This document shows positions 1-9,204 of a DNA stretch of 64,000 nucleotides, piece by piece (position 1 is the stretch's first letter; the number at the start of each line of letters is the position of its first letter). The stretch spans positions 54,569-118,568 of the forward strand of contig NZ_JBBEXE010000004.1 in NCBI RefSeq assembly GCF_037645805.1, written 5' to 3'. Under the pieces are notes generated by a model. The model searched no databases. It was not told the DNA's origin and saw nothing but the letters and a program-made list of their open reading frames with translations. Source of the DNA: Leptobacterium_A meishanense (GTDB lineage Bacteria; Bacteroidota; Bacteroidia; Flavobacteriales; Flavobacteriaceae). Position numbers and translations under genes: made by a program.

Positions 1-679
1 TATTTCCATTTGCTATGGATAGGTCATTTCCGGTTAATGAAAGTGTTTGTGCATCGGTATTGTCGAGATAAGGTGTAAGGTTTATATCGGTAGCCAAAGG
101 GTTGTTGGTAATGTTAAGGACATTCCCGGTGAGGTTCAAGTCCTGGATTTCATTATTAGGGTCTGGGTCTGCATCATTGACAGTGTCAACGTCATCTACA
201 GCTATCCAGGCTCCGGCAGTGTCGTTCCATTTAAGGATTTGTCCGTCATTAGCCCCCATATTTCCTAACGTTGCAGCAGTACCTGCATCCTGTGCATAGA
301 GGGCATAGGGTACGGAAAGTAGTTCAAAAGCTCCCATATTGGTGAAACTTCCACTTATATTAGCATCTAACCCTATCTGGGTATAGTATGGTGTTTGACT
401 CCAATCTATTTGTGTGAACTGGGTAGGGTTACCAGAACCAATTTGAAGGGTGAAGATCCCCAATTCATTGGTAGTTATAGCATGTGTTTCGGTATAGGTA
501 GGTGTTCCGGAGGGGCTTCCTTGTAGGATGTTAATTTGGACTCCAATGTTTTGATTGGTAAGTGGTACACCATTGTTGTCCCTTGCAACTGCTTGATAAT
601 TGATTTTTTGTGGGGACTGTCCCCAAAGAGAGAATGCTATGAGTATAAAGAAGATAGAAAAAGTATGTTTTGTATTCAT
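1..679 (-). CDS. T9SS-type surface/adhesin-like protein, N-terminal part (runs off left edge)
   Basis: Open reading frame from an ATG at 679 leftwards with no stop, so only the first 226 residues are visible. A signal peptide of about 20 residues (hydrophobic FSIFFILIAFSLWG) is followed by NYQAVARD at residues 27-34. That motif is the hallmark of a large family of secreted Bacteroidota proteins whose N-terminal domain precedes long repeat regions. Near residue 205 onward, phrases such as DAQTLSLTGNDLSIANGN begin the low-complexity repeats typical of these cell-surface proteins. The C-terminus, where a T9SS sorting domain would be expected, is outside the window. The exact ligand or function is unknown; surface location is inferred from the family. 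Confidence 0.8.
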   Translation of the reverse strand, partial: MNTKHTFSIFFILIAFSLWGQSPQKINYQAVARDNNGVPLTNQNIGVQINILQGSPSGTPTYTETHAITTNELGIFTLQIGSGNPTQFTQIDWSQTPYYTQIGLDANISGSFTNMGAFELLSVPYALYAQDAGTAATLGNMGANDGQILKWNDTAGAWIAVDDVDTVNDADPDPNNEIQDLNLTGNVLNITNNPLATDINLTPYLDNTDAQTLSLTGNDLSIANGN

Positions 680-778
680 TTTTTTGTTTTTTTAGTGACT
701 TCTAAAAGATGTTTTTTTTGAATTTTCTTATTAATAAGGTAGATGGAAAGAAATCTTATAATGTTTTATTGATATGCC

Positions 779-817
779 AGATTTCTCACTTTTACCATTT
801 TGGGAATCCGAAATGAC
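779..817. repeat. Degenerate copy of short palindromic repeat (AGATTTCTCA...CGAAATGAC family)
   Basis: The ends AGATTTCTCACT (779-790) and CCGAAATGAC (808-817) match the ends of the repeat copies at 45580-45620 and 48475-48516. The central GC stem has decayed here. It lies in the spacer between the two T9SS-type genes. Confidence 0.5.
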
Positions 818-858
818 TTATTTTTTAGGGTTTTAATCATTTTCATGAAATAATACGG

Positions 859-2505
859 TTACTTTTTGATGATTACTTTTTGATAGCTAAGGGGCTCACC
901 GGGGATGTCTATCCGCACTTCATAAATGCCTTGGGCATGCTGTTGCAAGTTGATGTTTTTTTGATAGGAGGTAATGCCCTTGCCTAGATAAACCTGTTCG
1001 CTATAAACCAAAGTGCCTAATGTACTTACAATTTCAATTTTGAAGTACTCTTGTTGGGGTAGTCCGTGCAAGATAAGATTGAAACGGCCATTGTTGGGGT
1101 TAGGGACTATTTTTATATTGGTTTCTACTGCTACAGACGATTCGTTTAACGTTTGTGATACTACCATAGGAGAGATAGTTTCACTGACGCATAGACCAAA
1201 AGGCCCTGTACCTCCCTTTTTTTGATTACTACTATCTACCTGAATAAAATAGGTTTCTCCCTCCACTAGGTTATTGGCAGTAAGTTTCGTATCTACCAAT
1301 TGGCCTTGTGGGGAAGTACATGCTATCATATTGGTAAACGTACTGTCCCATAGAGCAAGCATCCCATATTGTATTCCATCATTAAAATTGGTTTTAAGAA
1401 CGGCCTCTATTTCTCCTGTAGCCGTAGCAGTAAATTTGAACCATTTATCATTTTTGGGACCTATCCGTGTAGTTCCTTGTACCCAACAAGCAGGTTCCGG
1501 GTTATTGGGTTCGATAGTACCATCTTCTGTAGTATATGCCCTTACATCTGAACACCAAGTGCCCCCCTCTGCTGCAATATTATTAGTAAGGTCAATAGCC
1601 CCCTCTATAAAGTCGTGACTAATAGTTTCGCTGACACATATACCAAAAAAACCTGTGTAGAAGGATTTCCTGTTATTGTTATCTACCTGAATATAATAGG
1701 TTTCTCCTTCCGTTAGATTATTAGTGGCAATTCTTACATTGATTAATTGGCCTTGTGGCGGGGTACATGTAATAATATTGGTAAGCGTATTGTCCCATAA
1801 AGCAAGCATTCCGTATTGTATTCCATCAACATAGTTGGTTTTAAGGATGACTTCTACTTTTCCAGTAGCAGTAGCGGTAAACTTGAACCATTTGTCAGCA
1901 TTAGGCCCTATAGGGCTATTATTTCCATTTACCCAACAGGAAGGGGCAGGGTTATTGGCTTCAATGGTAGCACCAATGTTGCAAAAAGCACGTAAAGAAG
2001 AACACCAATTACGAATATCAGGAATAAGAACGGCATTGCTGATATCATCATTGTTAGTAATATTGAAAGTGTTTGTATACGGAGCACCTAATGCATCCGT
2101 TACAAGGACATCATAAATACCTGCTGTAAGGTTTTCGATAAAAGGGGTATTACCCCCAATAGGGATGCTATTTGTAGTCCAACTATAAGAATATGGAGGA
2201 ATGCCTCCACTTGCGATGAGTGTGATACGTCCTGAAGCCCCCCCTTCACATCCTATGTTTTCTACAATAGCTTCTACCATGAGCGGGTTTCCGGGCTGTT
2301 GAAACCCTTGCGTTAAAATGTAATTGTTATTAGTGTCTTTTAGAGTTTCAATAAAAGGTTCCCCAATCGTCCAGCTTATTAATAAGGATGGATTTTTGTA
2401 TTGTTCTCCTGATGTTGAGAATACCTGGGGCTGAAGAGATTGAGCCTGTGTTTTGAAATAAAATAAAAAACAAAAAAGTAAGAATGGAACTATAATTTTT
2501 TTCAT
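859..2505 (-). CDS. Secreted T9SS type A sorting-domain protein with duplicated domain
   Basis: 548 residues. A signal peptide ends at about residue 22 (KTQAQ). A SprB-like PKD segment follows at about 65-150 (GGIPPYSYSWTT, LTAGIYDVLVTDALG). Two copies of a roughly 145-residue domain come next, at about 152-297 and 298-443. Each copy shows WCS.RA, CW..G, GP..DKWFKFTATATG, QYGMLALWD, CT.PQGQL, EGETYYIQVD and G.CVSETIS. The C-terminal 85 residues (VPNPNNGRFNL, then GIYEVRI and KVIIKK) form a type A T9SS sorting domain, so export across the outer membrane and cell-surface attachment or release are inferred. The repeated domain resembles carbohydrate-binding or pre-peptidase-like sandwich domains, but I cannot name it. 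The start is set by an ATG followed directly by the signal peptide. Confidence 0.85.
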   Translation of the reverse strand: MKKIIVPFLLFCFLFYFKTQAQSLQPQVFSTSGEQYKNPSLLISWTIGEPFIETLKDTNNNYILTQGFQQPGNPLMVEAIVENIGCEGGASGRITLIASGGIPPYSYSWTTNSIPIGGNTPFIENLTAGIYDVLVTDALGAPYTNTFNITNNDDISNAVLIPDIRNWCSSLRAFCNIGATIEANNPAPSCWVNGNNSPIGPNADKWFKFTATATGKVEVILKTNYVDGIQYGMLALWDNTLTNIITCTPPQGQLINVRIATNNLTEGETYYIQVDNNNRKSFYTGFFGICVSETISHDFIEGAIDLTNNIAAEGGTWCSDVRAYTTEDGTIEPNNPEPACWVQGTTRIGPKNDKWFKFTATATGEIEAVLKTNFNDGIQYGMLALWDSTFTNMIACTSPQGQLVDTKLTANNLVEGETYFIQVDSSNQKKGGTGPFGLCVSETISPMVVSQTLNESSVAVETNIKIVPNPNNGRFNLILHGLPQQEYFKIEIVSTLGTLVYSEQVYLGKGITSYQKNINLQQHAQGIYEVRIDIPGEPLSYQKVIIKK

Positions 2506-2781
2506 ATATACTTTTTAAGTAAAAACTTTTAATTAAAGTTATTTTCATTTCTTTAAAAGTATTTATTTATACTTAAATACTTATGTGTTTAAAACACATA
2601 ATTTTTATAATTTTACCTTTTCAAAAATGTTTTTTTAGATTACATTTTTTATAGAAAAAACTTATTTATATAAAATATAAATACATAAAAATCAGACAGT
2701 TATCATCTGTGCTAAATGATTTTAATGAATATTTGTTTAATACTATATTAGTGTAGAAAGTAGTTGTAAAAAATCAGTTCT

Positions 2782-3957
2782 CTATTGTTTAACTAGGCGC
2801 ACAGCAGTTGTTTTCTCGCCGTATTCGTTTAAGGAGCCGGTAAATTGTTTCCCTTCTTTGGCAGTCAATTCAAGGGTACCTGATGTAGATTTTGAGCTTT
2901 TGAAAACAGCGCTATAGCTTTCAGTCCGGACGTCAAACTTTAGTGTATTAAGGTCAATATAGCTGCCGGTTCCTTTAAGCCGGCCTATAAGTTTGCCCTC
3001 ATCAAGATAGTCAATAGTAATAGAAGCTTCTTGTGCAGAAGTGATGGTAATATAGGCATTTCCGGCACCTACATTTTCAATGTAAAATTTATAGTCCCCA
3101 GTAGTGTTTTCCGGTATGAGTACATTGTTATGGAAGTTGTAGGCTTCTATTAACCGTTTATGGATTGCTTGCTTTTGTTTGTTATAGTCAGGGAGTTTAT
3201 CCACGCAATAAAAAGCAGTATCTATCACCTTATTCCCCATTTCAAGGTCTTTAAACTGAGTATATTCATCCATTGCCCATAATTCGTAGAGCTCAGCCAT
3301 ATGTAGATAGCGGGTAAGGTTTTTGTCTTCTTTTACTATTTGTATGTTTTTTTTCCTGAAATCACGGCTTAATGATTCATTGAAGAGTGATGAGGAATTA
3401 TCAGCGTATAGTTTTGCCAATGACCGCATGGCATAGGTCATTAAGGTAGTGTCTTTACTGGTATTTACAATTTGTTGGTATAACACTTCGGCTTGTTTTA
3501 CATCGCCGGATTTGTCCAAATGCCGTGCATAATCCATTAAAAGATTAGGGTCTATATTTGAAAGGTCTTCTGTTGTTATTTGCGTGTTTATTTCTTCCAA
3601 TAGCCGGTTGGTTCTTGTCCGGTAAATTAGGGCAGCATTTTGTTTCGCAACATAATCAGAGTTGTTGCTAGAGGCCACTTGTAAATAATTTACTTCCTCT
3701 TGTAACATACGCTCAATTGCTTTTTTGATAGTGGCTATTCGTTCCTCTTCTGTTTTTTTAATAGCTGCCAGTTTTCTTTCTTTAGCGTCTTCAATTTCGT
3801 CAAGGATAATAATATAAGAAGCGATACTGGTAACGGCTACAAATGCTGAAAAGAATAGCCATTTAAAAATACGCTGCTTTTTCAGTTTGGCTTTTGTGCT
3901 TTTCAGTTCTTCCCTTATCGGGTTGTTTTCCTGAGTAATCCCATCCTCTGTATGCAT
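2782..3957 (-). CDS. Membrane-anchored coiled-coil/TPR-like protein of unknown function
   Basis: 391 residues, not recognised as a named family. The N-terminus is cytosolic and charged. One membrane segment (about residues 33-52, WLFFSAFVAVTSIASYIIIL) is followed by a charged helix rich in K/E (about 53-95), probably a coiled coil. A helical region at about 130-270 contains TPR-like phrases (LLMDYARHLDKSGDVKQAEVLYQQIV). The C-terminal 110 residues look like a beta domain (GKLIGRLKGTGSYIDLN, TLELTAKEGKQFTGSL). It is a single gene with a 188-bp spacer to the divergent kmo gene. Function unknown. Confidence 0.7.
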   Translation of the reverse strand: MHTEDGITQENNPIREELKSTKAKLKKQRIFKWLFFSAFVAVTSIASYIIILDEIEDAKERKLAAIKKTEEERIATIKKAIERMLQEEVNYLQVASSNNSDYVAKQNAALIYRTRTNRLLEEINTQITTEDLSNIDPNLLMDYARHLDKSGDVKQAEVLYQQIVNTSKDTTLMTYAMRSLAKLYADNSSSLFNESLSRDFRKKNIQIVKEDKNLTRYLHMAELYELWAMDEYTQFKDLEMGNKVIDTAFYCVDKLPDYNKQKQAIHKRLIEAYNFHNNVLIPENTTGDYKFYIENVGAGNAYITITSAQEASITIDYLDEGKLIGRLKGTGSYIDLNTLKFDVRTESYSAVFKSSKSTSGTLELTAKEGKQFTGSLNEYGEKTTAVRLVKQ

Positions 3958-4108
3958 AAGTTGTATTGTGAGCTCTAAAGTAAGTTATTCAAATGCTAAT
4001 ATAAAAAAAAATCATAGGCATAATAGGAATAAATATTCCAGAATGGAAGCTATTCTTTTTCATAAAAAATTAATCAGTATTTTTACCTGATATCGTTTTT
4101 TAATGGAT

Positions 4109-4137
4109 TCCGCATAGGAGGTGCGGATTTATTTTTG
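4109..4137 (+). promoter_or_regulatory. kmo promoter with overlapping inverted repeat
   Basis: TATTTTTG at 4130-4137 is a perfect Bacteroidota -7 element (TAnnTTTG), only 8 bp before the ATG at 4146, so the transcript would have almost no leader. Just upstream is an inverted repeat TCCGCA-N7-TGCGGA (4109-4127), which covers the region where the -33 element should be. I infer an operator for an unknown regulator of kynurenine metabolism. Confidence 0.5.
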
Positions 4138-4145
4138 ATCTTTTT

Positions 4146-5483
4146 ATGCAAACACCAAAAAGAATTGCAGTTGTAGGAAGTGGACTTGTGGGTTCACTTT
4201 TAGCTATTTATTTACGGCATAGGGGGCATACAGTGGATGTGTATGACCGTAGGCCGGATATCAGAAAAATTGAATTTTCAGGAAGATCTATCAACCTAGC
4301 GATGTCTACCCGTGGATGGTATGCATTGGATAAGGTGGGGATTGGAGATGACATCCGAAAGATTGCAATACCTATGGAGAAGCGGGCAATCCATGTGCAA
4401 GATAAACCGATGTATTATCAATATTACGGAAAGGAAGGAGAGGCTATATATTCTATCTCCAGAGGTGTATTGAATAAAAAGATGATTGACTTGGCAGAAG
4501 GGGCAGGGGTAAATTTTATTTTTGAGTCGCGCATATGGGACATTACACTTTCGGAGGCCACATTACATATAGGGGAAACTGAAAAAGGAAACTGGACCGA
4601 TCATAAGTATGATATTGTTTTTGGCGCAGACGGGGCTTTTTCCCGTATCCGCCATAGGATGCAACGCCGGAGCCGATTCAATTATTCGCAGCGTTTTTTA
4701 GATACTGGATATAAAGAATTGACTATTCCTGCAAATAGTGATGGAAGCCATAAATTGGATAAAAATTCATTGCATATATGGCCCCGTGGCCGTTTTATGC
4801 TCATTGCATTGCCTAATTTGGACGGGAGTTTTACTTGTACGCTTTTTATGCCGTTTGAAGGCGAAGGTTCTTTTGAAGCACTGCAAACAGAGGTACAGGT
4901 ACAGGCATTTTTCGAAAAACACTTTCCAATAATCACAGAGGATATTCCAAATTTGATCCGCGATTTCTTTAAAAACCCTACCAGTGCACTGGTCACCATA
5001 AAATGTTTTCCATGGACGTATTGGGATAAGGTAGCATTGGTGGGAGATGCTGCCCATGCTATTGTTCCGTTTTATGGACAAGGAATGAATGTGGGTTTTG
5101 AAGATATTGTGGTGCTTAACGAACTTATGAATATTTATGAAGATGATTGGGAAGCTGTCTTTAAAGAATATGAGAGACAACGAAAGCCTAATGCAGAAGC
5201 TATTTCAGAACTCAGCTATCGGAATTTTATAGAAATGAGCAGTAAAACGGCTGATGAAGATTTTTTATTGCGAAAAAAGATTGAGAAATGGTTTTCAGAA
5301 AAGCATCCTGATAAATGGATCCCTCTGTACAGTCAGGTTACATTTTCAAGAAAGCCTTATGCTGAGGCACTGGCAATGGGTGACAGGCAGGCAGAAATTA
5401 TGGACGAGGTAATGAAAATTCCCAACATAGCGGAAAAGTGGAATAGTAAAGAGGTAGAAGAAAAGATATTGTCATTTCTCTAA
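4146..5483 (+). CDS. kmo: Kynurenine 3-monooxygenase
   Basis: 445 residues, normal length for this FAD-dependent aromatic hydroxylase. It converts L-kynurenine to 3-hydroxykynurenine using NADPH and O2 in tryptophan degradation. The N-terminal Rossmann motif is GSGLVGS (residues 11-17). The family-specific segment GRSINLAMSTRGW lies near residues 47-59. The FAD-binding GD motif GDAAHAIVPFYGQGMN starts at about residue 300. The C-terminal part keeps the helical region typical of KMO. No kynureninase or 3-hydroxyanthranilate dioxygenase gene is visible nearby, so the pathway is not clustered here. The gene is monocistronic and converges on the deacetylase gene with a 4-bp gap. Confidence 0.93.
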   Translation: MQTPKRIAVVGSGLVGSLLAIYLRHRGHTVDVYDRRPDIRKIEFSGRSINLAMSTRGWYALDKVGIGDDIRKIAIPMEKRAIHVQDKPMYYQYYGKEGEAIYSISRGVLNKKMIDLAEGAGVNFIFESRIWDITLSEATLHIGETEKGNWTDHKYDIVFGADGAFSRIRHRMQRRSRFNYSQRFLDTGYKELTIPANSDGSHKLDKNSLHIWPRGRFMLIALPNLDGSFTCTLFMPFEGEGSFEALQTEVQVQAFFEKHFPIITEDIPNLIRDFFKNPTSALVTIKCFPWTYWDKVALVGDAAHAIVPFYGQGMNVGFEDIVVLNELMNIYEDDWEAVFKEYERQRKPNAEAISELSYRNFIEMSSKTADEDFLLRKKIEKWFSEKHPDKWIPLYSQVTFSRKPYAEALAMGDRQAEIMDEVMKIPNIAEKWNSKEVEEKILSFL

Positions 5484-5487
5484 AGAA

Positions 5488-6408
5488 TTATTTCTTAGTC
5501 ATTATTTTTTGATGTTCTTCATAGATATCCATCATGGAAGGTTCACTTCTCATTAAGCGGCTTCTTTCACTTTTGTCTTTCATCCATCGGTAGATCCATG
5601 AGAACCCCCATTTCCCATGATAGTAATTGGTTGCATTGTAGATATTGTCACGCATTGCATTATCCAAGGAAATAAAAGAGTAGCCTTGGTCTTTAAGTTT
5701 AGTAATCAATTCTTTAAGATAATGTGCATTCAACAAATTGTCATGACATAAATAAATGTGTTTTATATGGCGTCCATAATTGGACAAAGAGCTATTTTCA
5801 AAGTGTTTAAATAATGAGACAGTATATTCAATATAAGCATTGGCAACTCTTTTAGCATCTTCTGTTAGGTTCTTGTTAAGATAATGAATATAAAGTTCAT
5901 TAAACAACCAATCTGCACTTTCTATGGTAAATGGTGTTATTGTGTAATGGTTCTTTTTAAGAAATGTTTTTATAGAATCAGATTGAATACTGTCTTTTCC
6001 TAGATCGTTGTATGGAAACCGAAAATATTGAAGTTCCTTGTGATATTTTTTTGCTAATTCATTTGTAATCACTTCTCCTTTGATAACATCCCGGCTAAAT
6101 TCTTCATAGCCTACTTTTGAATAACGCAAATGGCTGTAGGAGTGATTGCCTAAGGTCACATACGTTCTTTTCGCCCATTCATTTAATAAAGCATAGTTTC
6201 CGATAATTGTATCACTGTGATAGATACGATTTTCATTGATAAAAATAGCAATCGGTATTTGTAAGTTGTCTAATTCCTTTAAAAATTGAACAGAAACACC
6301 TTCGTTTTTAGTGTTAGGAATATCATCTATGGTTATCGCCACTTGTTTTTGAGCATAGACAGGATACGTAGCTAATAATACAATCAATAAAAGAAAAGGA
6401 AACTTCAT
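5488..6408 (-). CDS. Polysaccharide deacetylase family protein (NodB-like)
   Basis: 306 residues with an N-terminal signal peptide (about 1-19, ending VYAQ). The NodB-fold motif 1 appears as AITIDDIPNTKN (residues 24-35), with the tandem Asp where family members bind metal. Motif 2 is NHSYSHLRYS (about 92-101), giving the two metal-binding histidines. RFPYNDLG is motif 3. This supports a secreted or periplasmic metal-dependent N-acetyl-sugar deacetylase. The substrate (peptidoglycan, chitin-like or other polysaccharide) cannot be read from sequence. It is convergent with kmo. Confidence 0.8.
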   Translation of the reverse strand: MKFPFLLLIVLLATYPVYAQKQVAITIDDIPNTKNEGVSVQFLKELDNLQIPIAIFINENRIYHSDTIIGNYALLNEWAKRTYVTLGNHSYSHLRYSKVGYEEFSRDVIKGEVITNELAKKYHKELQYFRFPYNDLGKDSIQSDSIKTFLKKNHYTITPFTIESADWLFNELYIHYLNKNLTEDAKRVANAYIEYTVSLFKHFENSSLSNYGRHIKHIYLCHDNLLNAHYLKELITKLKDQGYSFISLDNAMRDNIYNATNYYHGKWGFSWIYRWMKDKSERSRLMRSEPSMMDIYEEHQKIMTKK

Positions 6409-6520
6409 AATTATTGGAAGTTTTGCTAATGAATTTTGCTATGTAATTGCAAATAAAAGAATTATTTTTTCAAATGCATCCGTATTTATGAGTATTCATA
6501 GCCCATTATATTTTCCAAGC

Positions 6521-6563
6521 TGACAATTATCATAATTTATAGACAGAGCTACTTGTATTTTTG
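6521..6563 (+). promoter_or_regulatory. hemN promoter with Fnr-like operator
   Basis: TGACAATTATCA (6521-6532) is a dyad of the Fnr type (TGAT-N4-ATCA, one mismatch). Exactly 23 bp later is the perfect -7 element TATTTTTG (6556-6563), 10 bp before the hemN ATG. The same operator-to-promoter spacing recurs at ccoS and ccoI. The placement corresponds roughly to a class II activator site about 41 bp before transcription start. I infer activation of hemN by the Crp/Fnr protein encoded at 16711-17397 when oxygen is low. Confidence 0.7.
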
Positions 6564-6573
6564 AGCTATAAAC

Positions 6574-7947
6574 ATGAATAGTATGTGTTCTTCAATCATC
6601 AAAAAATACAATGTAGCAAGCCCTCGTTATACAAGCTATCCCACAGTACCTTATTGGGATAAAGATAGTTTTTCTTATCAGGGTTGGGTAACCTCTTTTA
6701 AAAAAACCTTCAGGGAGAGCAATGATATGGAAGGGATTAGCTTGTATATCCATTTGCCTTTTTGTGAGCAAATGTGTACGTTCTGTGGTTGTCATAAACG
6801 AATTACAAAACGGCATGAATTGGAGAATCCATACATTGAAGCCGTCATAAAAGAATGGAAGCTTTATGTGAGTTTATTGGGAAAAACCCCGAAAATTAAA
6901 GAATTACATTTGGGAGGAGGGACCCCTACTTTTTTCTCGCCGGACAATTTACAAAAACTAATTAATGGAATTTTGGATTATGCTGAAAAAGCAACGTCAT
7001 ATGAGTTTAGCTTTGAAGGGCATCCCAATAATACAACCAAAGATCATTTACAGGCATTATACGATGTGGGCTTCAGGCGTGTAAGCTATGGCATTCAGGA
7101 TTATTCGTTGAAAGTACAGCAGGCCATCAATAGGATACAGCCTTTTGAGCGTGTAGCTGAGACTACCCGGACAGCTAGGGAGATAGGGTATACTTCTGTA
7201 GGACATGATTTGGTTTTTGGATTACCTTTTCAAACTATGAAGAATATAGAAGGAACTATTGAGAGAACTAATACCCTATTGCCCGATAGAATTGCTTTTT
7301 ATAGCTATGCTCATGTACCTTGGATGAAAGGGAACGGGCAGCGTGGTTATGATGAAAATAATCTGCCAACGGGTGCTGAAAAACGAAAGTTGTATGAAAA
7401 AGGAAAGCAAATGTTAAACGAAATGGGGTATGATGAAATAGGAATGGATCATTTTGCCCTGAGAACAGACGCATTGCATATATCCATGAAAAACGGGACT
7501 ATACACAGGAATTTTATGGGATATACAGCTTCCAAAACGAAGTTGATGATAGGGTTGGGAGTTTCTAGCATAAGTGATAGTTGGTATGGTTTTGCCCAAA
7601 ACGTAAAAAATATAGAAGAGTATGAACATTTGGTCTCTAAAAACAGTATTCCGGTGTACCGTGGACATCTTTTAAGTGAAGAAGACCAGATTATCCGTCA
7701 GCATATACTTAATTTAATGTGCCGGTTCAAAACTTCTTGGGAAAATGGTGATTTGCTATTTAATGAGGTGCCTGAAGTATTGATGAAATTACAAGAGATG
7801 AAAAAAGACGGACTGGTGGAGCTAACAAAAAACAGTATTATAATAACAGAAAAAGGGAAACCATTTGTTAGAAATGTATGTATGGCTTTTGATCTTCGAT
7901 TACAGCGTAAACAGCCGGATACACAATTGTTTTCTATGACAGTTTAA
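6574..7947 (+). CDS. hemN: Oxygen-independent coproporphyrinogen III oxidase (radical SAM)
   Basis: 457 residues, the length of true HemN rather than the shorter HemW. It oxidatively decarboxylates coproporphyrinogen III to protoporphyrinogen IX in anaerobic or microaerobic heme synthesis. The cluster motif CEQMCTFCGC gives C64, C68, C71 and, as in HemN, C73. GGGTPTF follows at about 112-118, and the C-terminal HemN domain is present (KDGLVEL). N-terminal ASPRYTSYPT is a HemN signature. An Fnr-like site precedes the gene, and its neighbours assemble the heme-rich cbb3 oxidase, which fits co-regulation under low oxygen. It converges on the TauE/SafE-like gene at the end of the cco cluster. Confidence 0.95.
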   Translation: MNSMCSSIIKKYNVASPRYTSYPTVPYWDKDSFSYQGWVTSFKKTFRESNDMEGISLYIHLPFCEQMCTFCGCHKRITKRHELENPYIEAVIKEWKLYVSLLGKTPKIKELHLGGGTPTFFSPDNLQKLINGILDYAEKATSYEFSFEGHPNNTTKDHLQALYDVGFRRVSYGIQDYSLKVQQAINRIQPFERVAETTRTAREIGYTSVGHDLVFGLPFQTMKNIEGTIERTNTLLPDRIAFYSYAHVPWMKGNGQRGYDENNLPTGAEKRKLYEKGKQMLNEMGYDEIGMDHFALRTDALHISMKNGTIHRNFMGYTASKTKLMIGLGVSSISDSWYGFAQNVKNIEEYEHLVSKNSIPVYRGHLLSEEDQIIRQHILNLMCRFKTSWENGDLLFNEVPEVLMKLQEMKKDGLVELTKNSIIITEKGKPFVRNVCMAFDLRLQRKQPDTQLFSMTV

Positions 7948-7981
7948 GTTTTGTAGTTTAAAAGTTGAAAGGTGAAATAGT

Positions 7982-8689
7982 TTACGGGGTAACGCAGTCT
8001 GCATCAGCTTTTACCATCAGGGTCATATCTGACGGAGATACATATGGTATTCCTAACCCCATTCCGCGGAGTATAAAGAATGTACCTATTATAACTATAA
8101 ATACCGGAATAACCTTTTGGATTTTTTGTCTTACAGCAATAGATAAAAAATTACCCAAATACCCTGCTCCGGTCATTAAAGGAATGGTCCCTACTCCAAA
8201 TAGCAACATATACAATGCACTTTTTTCAGTACTTCCGGTAGCAATAGCTGCAAATAAGGCCATATAAACTAATCCACAGGGAAGTAATCCATTAAGGATG
8301 CCAATAGCGAATAGGGCATTGTAGCTTTTTTTCTTCAATTGTGTGCCCAACTTGGCTTTTAACTTACTTATAATGCTAAATAATGGCTTTGAAACCGAAT
8401 ACTTTCGAAGAATATGATAAGGAACTAAAACAATAACAATCATTAACGCCCCTATGAAGACAGAAAGTTGCTGTTGTAACCCACTAATGAACAATCCTTT
8501 CCCAAGCCATCCGAAGAGAAATCCAATAAAGCTGTAACTGAAAAGCCTTCCAAAATGATACAAAAATAATTGAGTGAATTTTTTGTAAGGGTTTTTTCTA
8601 TTAAGAGGTAGAATGAAAGCAATAGGCCCGCACATTCCTACACAATGAAGGCTCCCCAATAAACCAAATATGACAGCAGTTAACAGCAT
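7982..8689 (-). CDS. Sulfite exporter TauE/SafE-like (DsbD-type) membrane protein of the cco cluster
   Basis: 235 residues, about six membrane segments. The N-terminal motif HCVGMCGP (residues 15-22) is typical of the TauE/SafE-related proteins that accompany ccoG/ccoH/ccoI. Further Gly/Pro-rich membrane motifs (GLLPCGLVY, GAGYLGNF) match a DsbD-like fold. It starts immediately after the ccoH stop (no gap) and ends the cluster. Family knowledge and context suggest a role in metal (copper) or thiol handling during cbb3 oxidase assembly rather than sulfite export, but this is inference. Confidence 0.8.
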   Translation of the reverse strand: MLLTAVIFGLLGSLHCVGMCGPIAFILPLNRKNPYKKFTQLFLYHFGRLFSYSFIGFLFGWLGKGLFISGLQQQLSVFIGALMIVIVLVPYHILRKYSVSKPLFSIISKLKAKLGTQLKKKSYNALFAIGILNGLLPCGLVYMALFAAIATGSTEKSALYMLLFGVGTIPLMTGAGYLGNFLSIAVRQKIQKVIPVFIVIIGTFFILRGMGLGIPYVSPSDMTLMVKADADCVTP

Positions 8690-9139
8690 CTAATAATTTA
8701 TCTCTTTTTTGGACAGGAATAATTGGTCATTGTATTGCCAATCAATATCAATGTTCCATCGGCCGCCTAACAAACGAGCGTTAGGTATGAGCAAATGTGA
8801 ATTGGAAATTGAGATCGGAATTTCAAAATCCAGTTGTTTATCAGACGGCCTGTATAGGAACACTTTTCCTGAAATTTTTGAAAAATCTGTTATGTTTTCG
8901 GGAAAAATAATAAGTAAACCCTCTTTGGTTTTATGAACAGAAGGCACCATTCCCGAAGTGATGGCGAATTGTTCTTTATCAATTTCATTCTGAAAATCAA
9001 GTTCTTTTTTATAATATTCTTCTGTTACTAAATCATGATCATATTTTTTATTCGTATTCATTGTAATGACAAAATACATGATGAAAGAAATGAATAGAAT
9101 GAAAGCAATTACAATCCCTGTTCCCCAGTTTAGTTTCAT
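8690..9139 (-). CDS. ccoH: FixH/CcoH family cbb3 oxidase assembly protein
   Basis: 149 residues: one N-terminal membrane anchor (about 6-27), then EEYYKKELDFQNEIDKEQ, the conserved stretch of FixH proteins, and a beta-rich periplasmic domain. CcoH is required for assembly or stability of cytochrome cbb3 oxidase. It sits between ccoG and the TauE/SafE-like gene; its TAG stop directly abuts the next ATG, suggesting translational coupling. Confidence 0.87.
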   Translation of the reverse strand: MKLNWGTGIVIAFILFISFIMYFVITMNTNKKYDHDLVTEEYYKKELDFQNEIDKEQFAITSGMVPSVHKTKEGLLIIFPENITDFSKISGKVFLYRPSDKQLDFEIPISISNSHLLIPNARLLGGRWNIDIDWQYNDQLFLSKKEINY

Positions 9140-9204
9140 GTTGTTCAGTTTTTAGTTTACAGCTTGTAGCTGATAGTTTGTTTATTCCAGTATAAAATTT
9201 TTAA

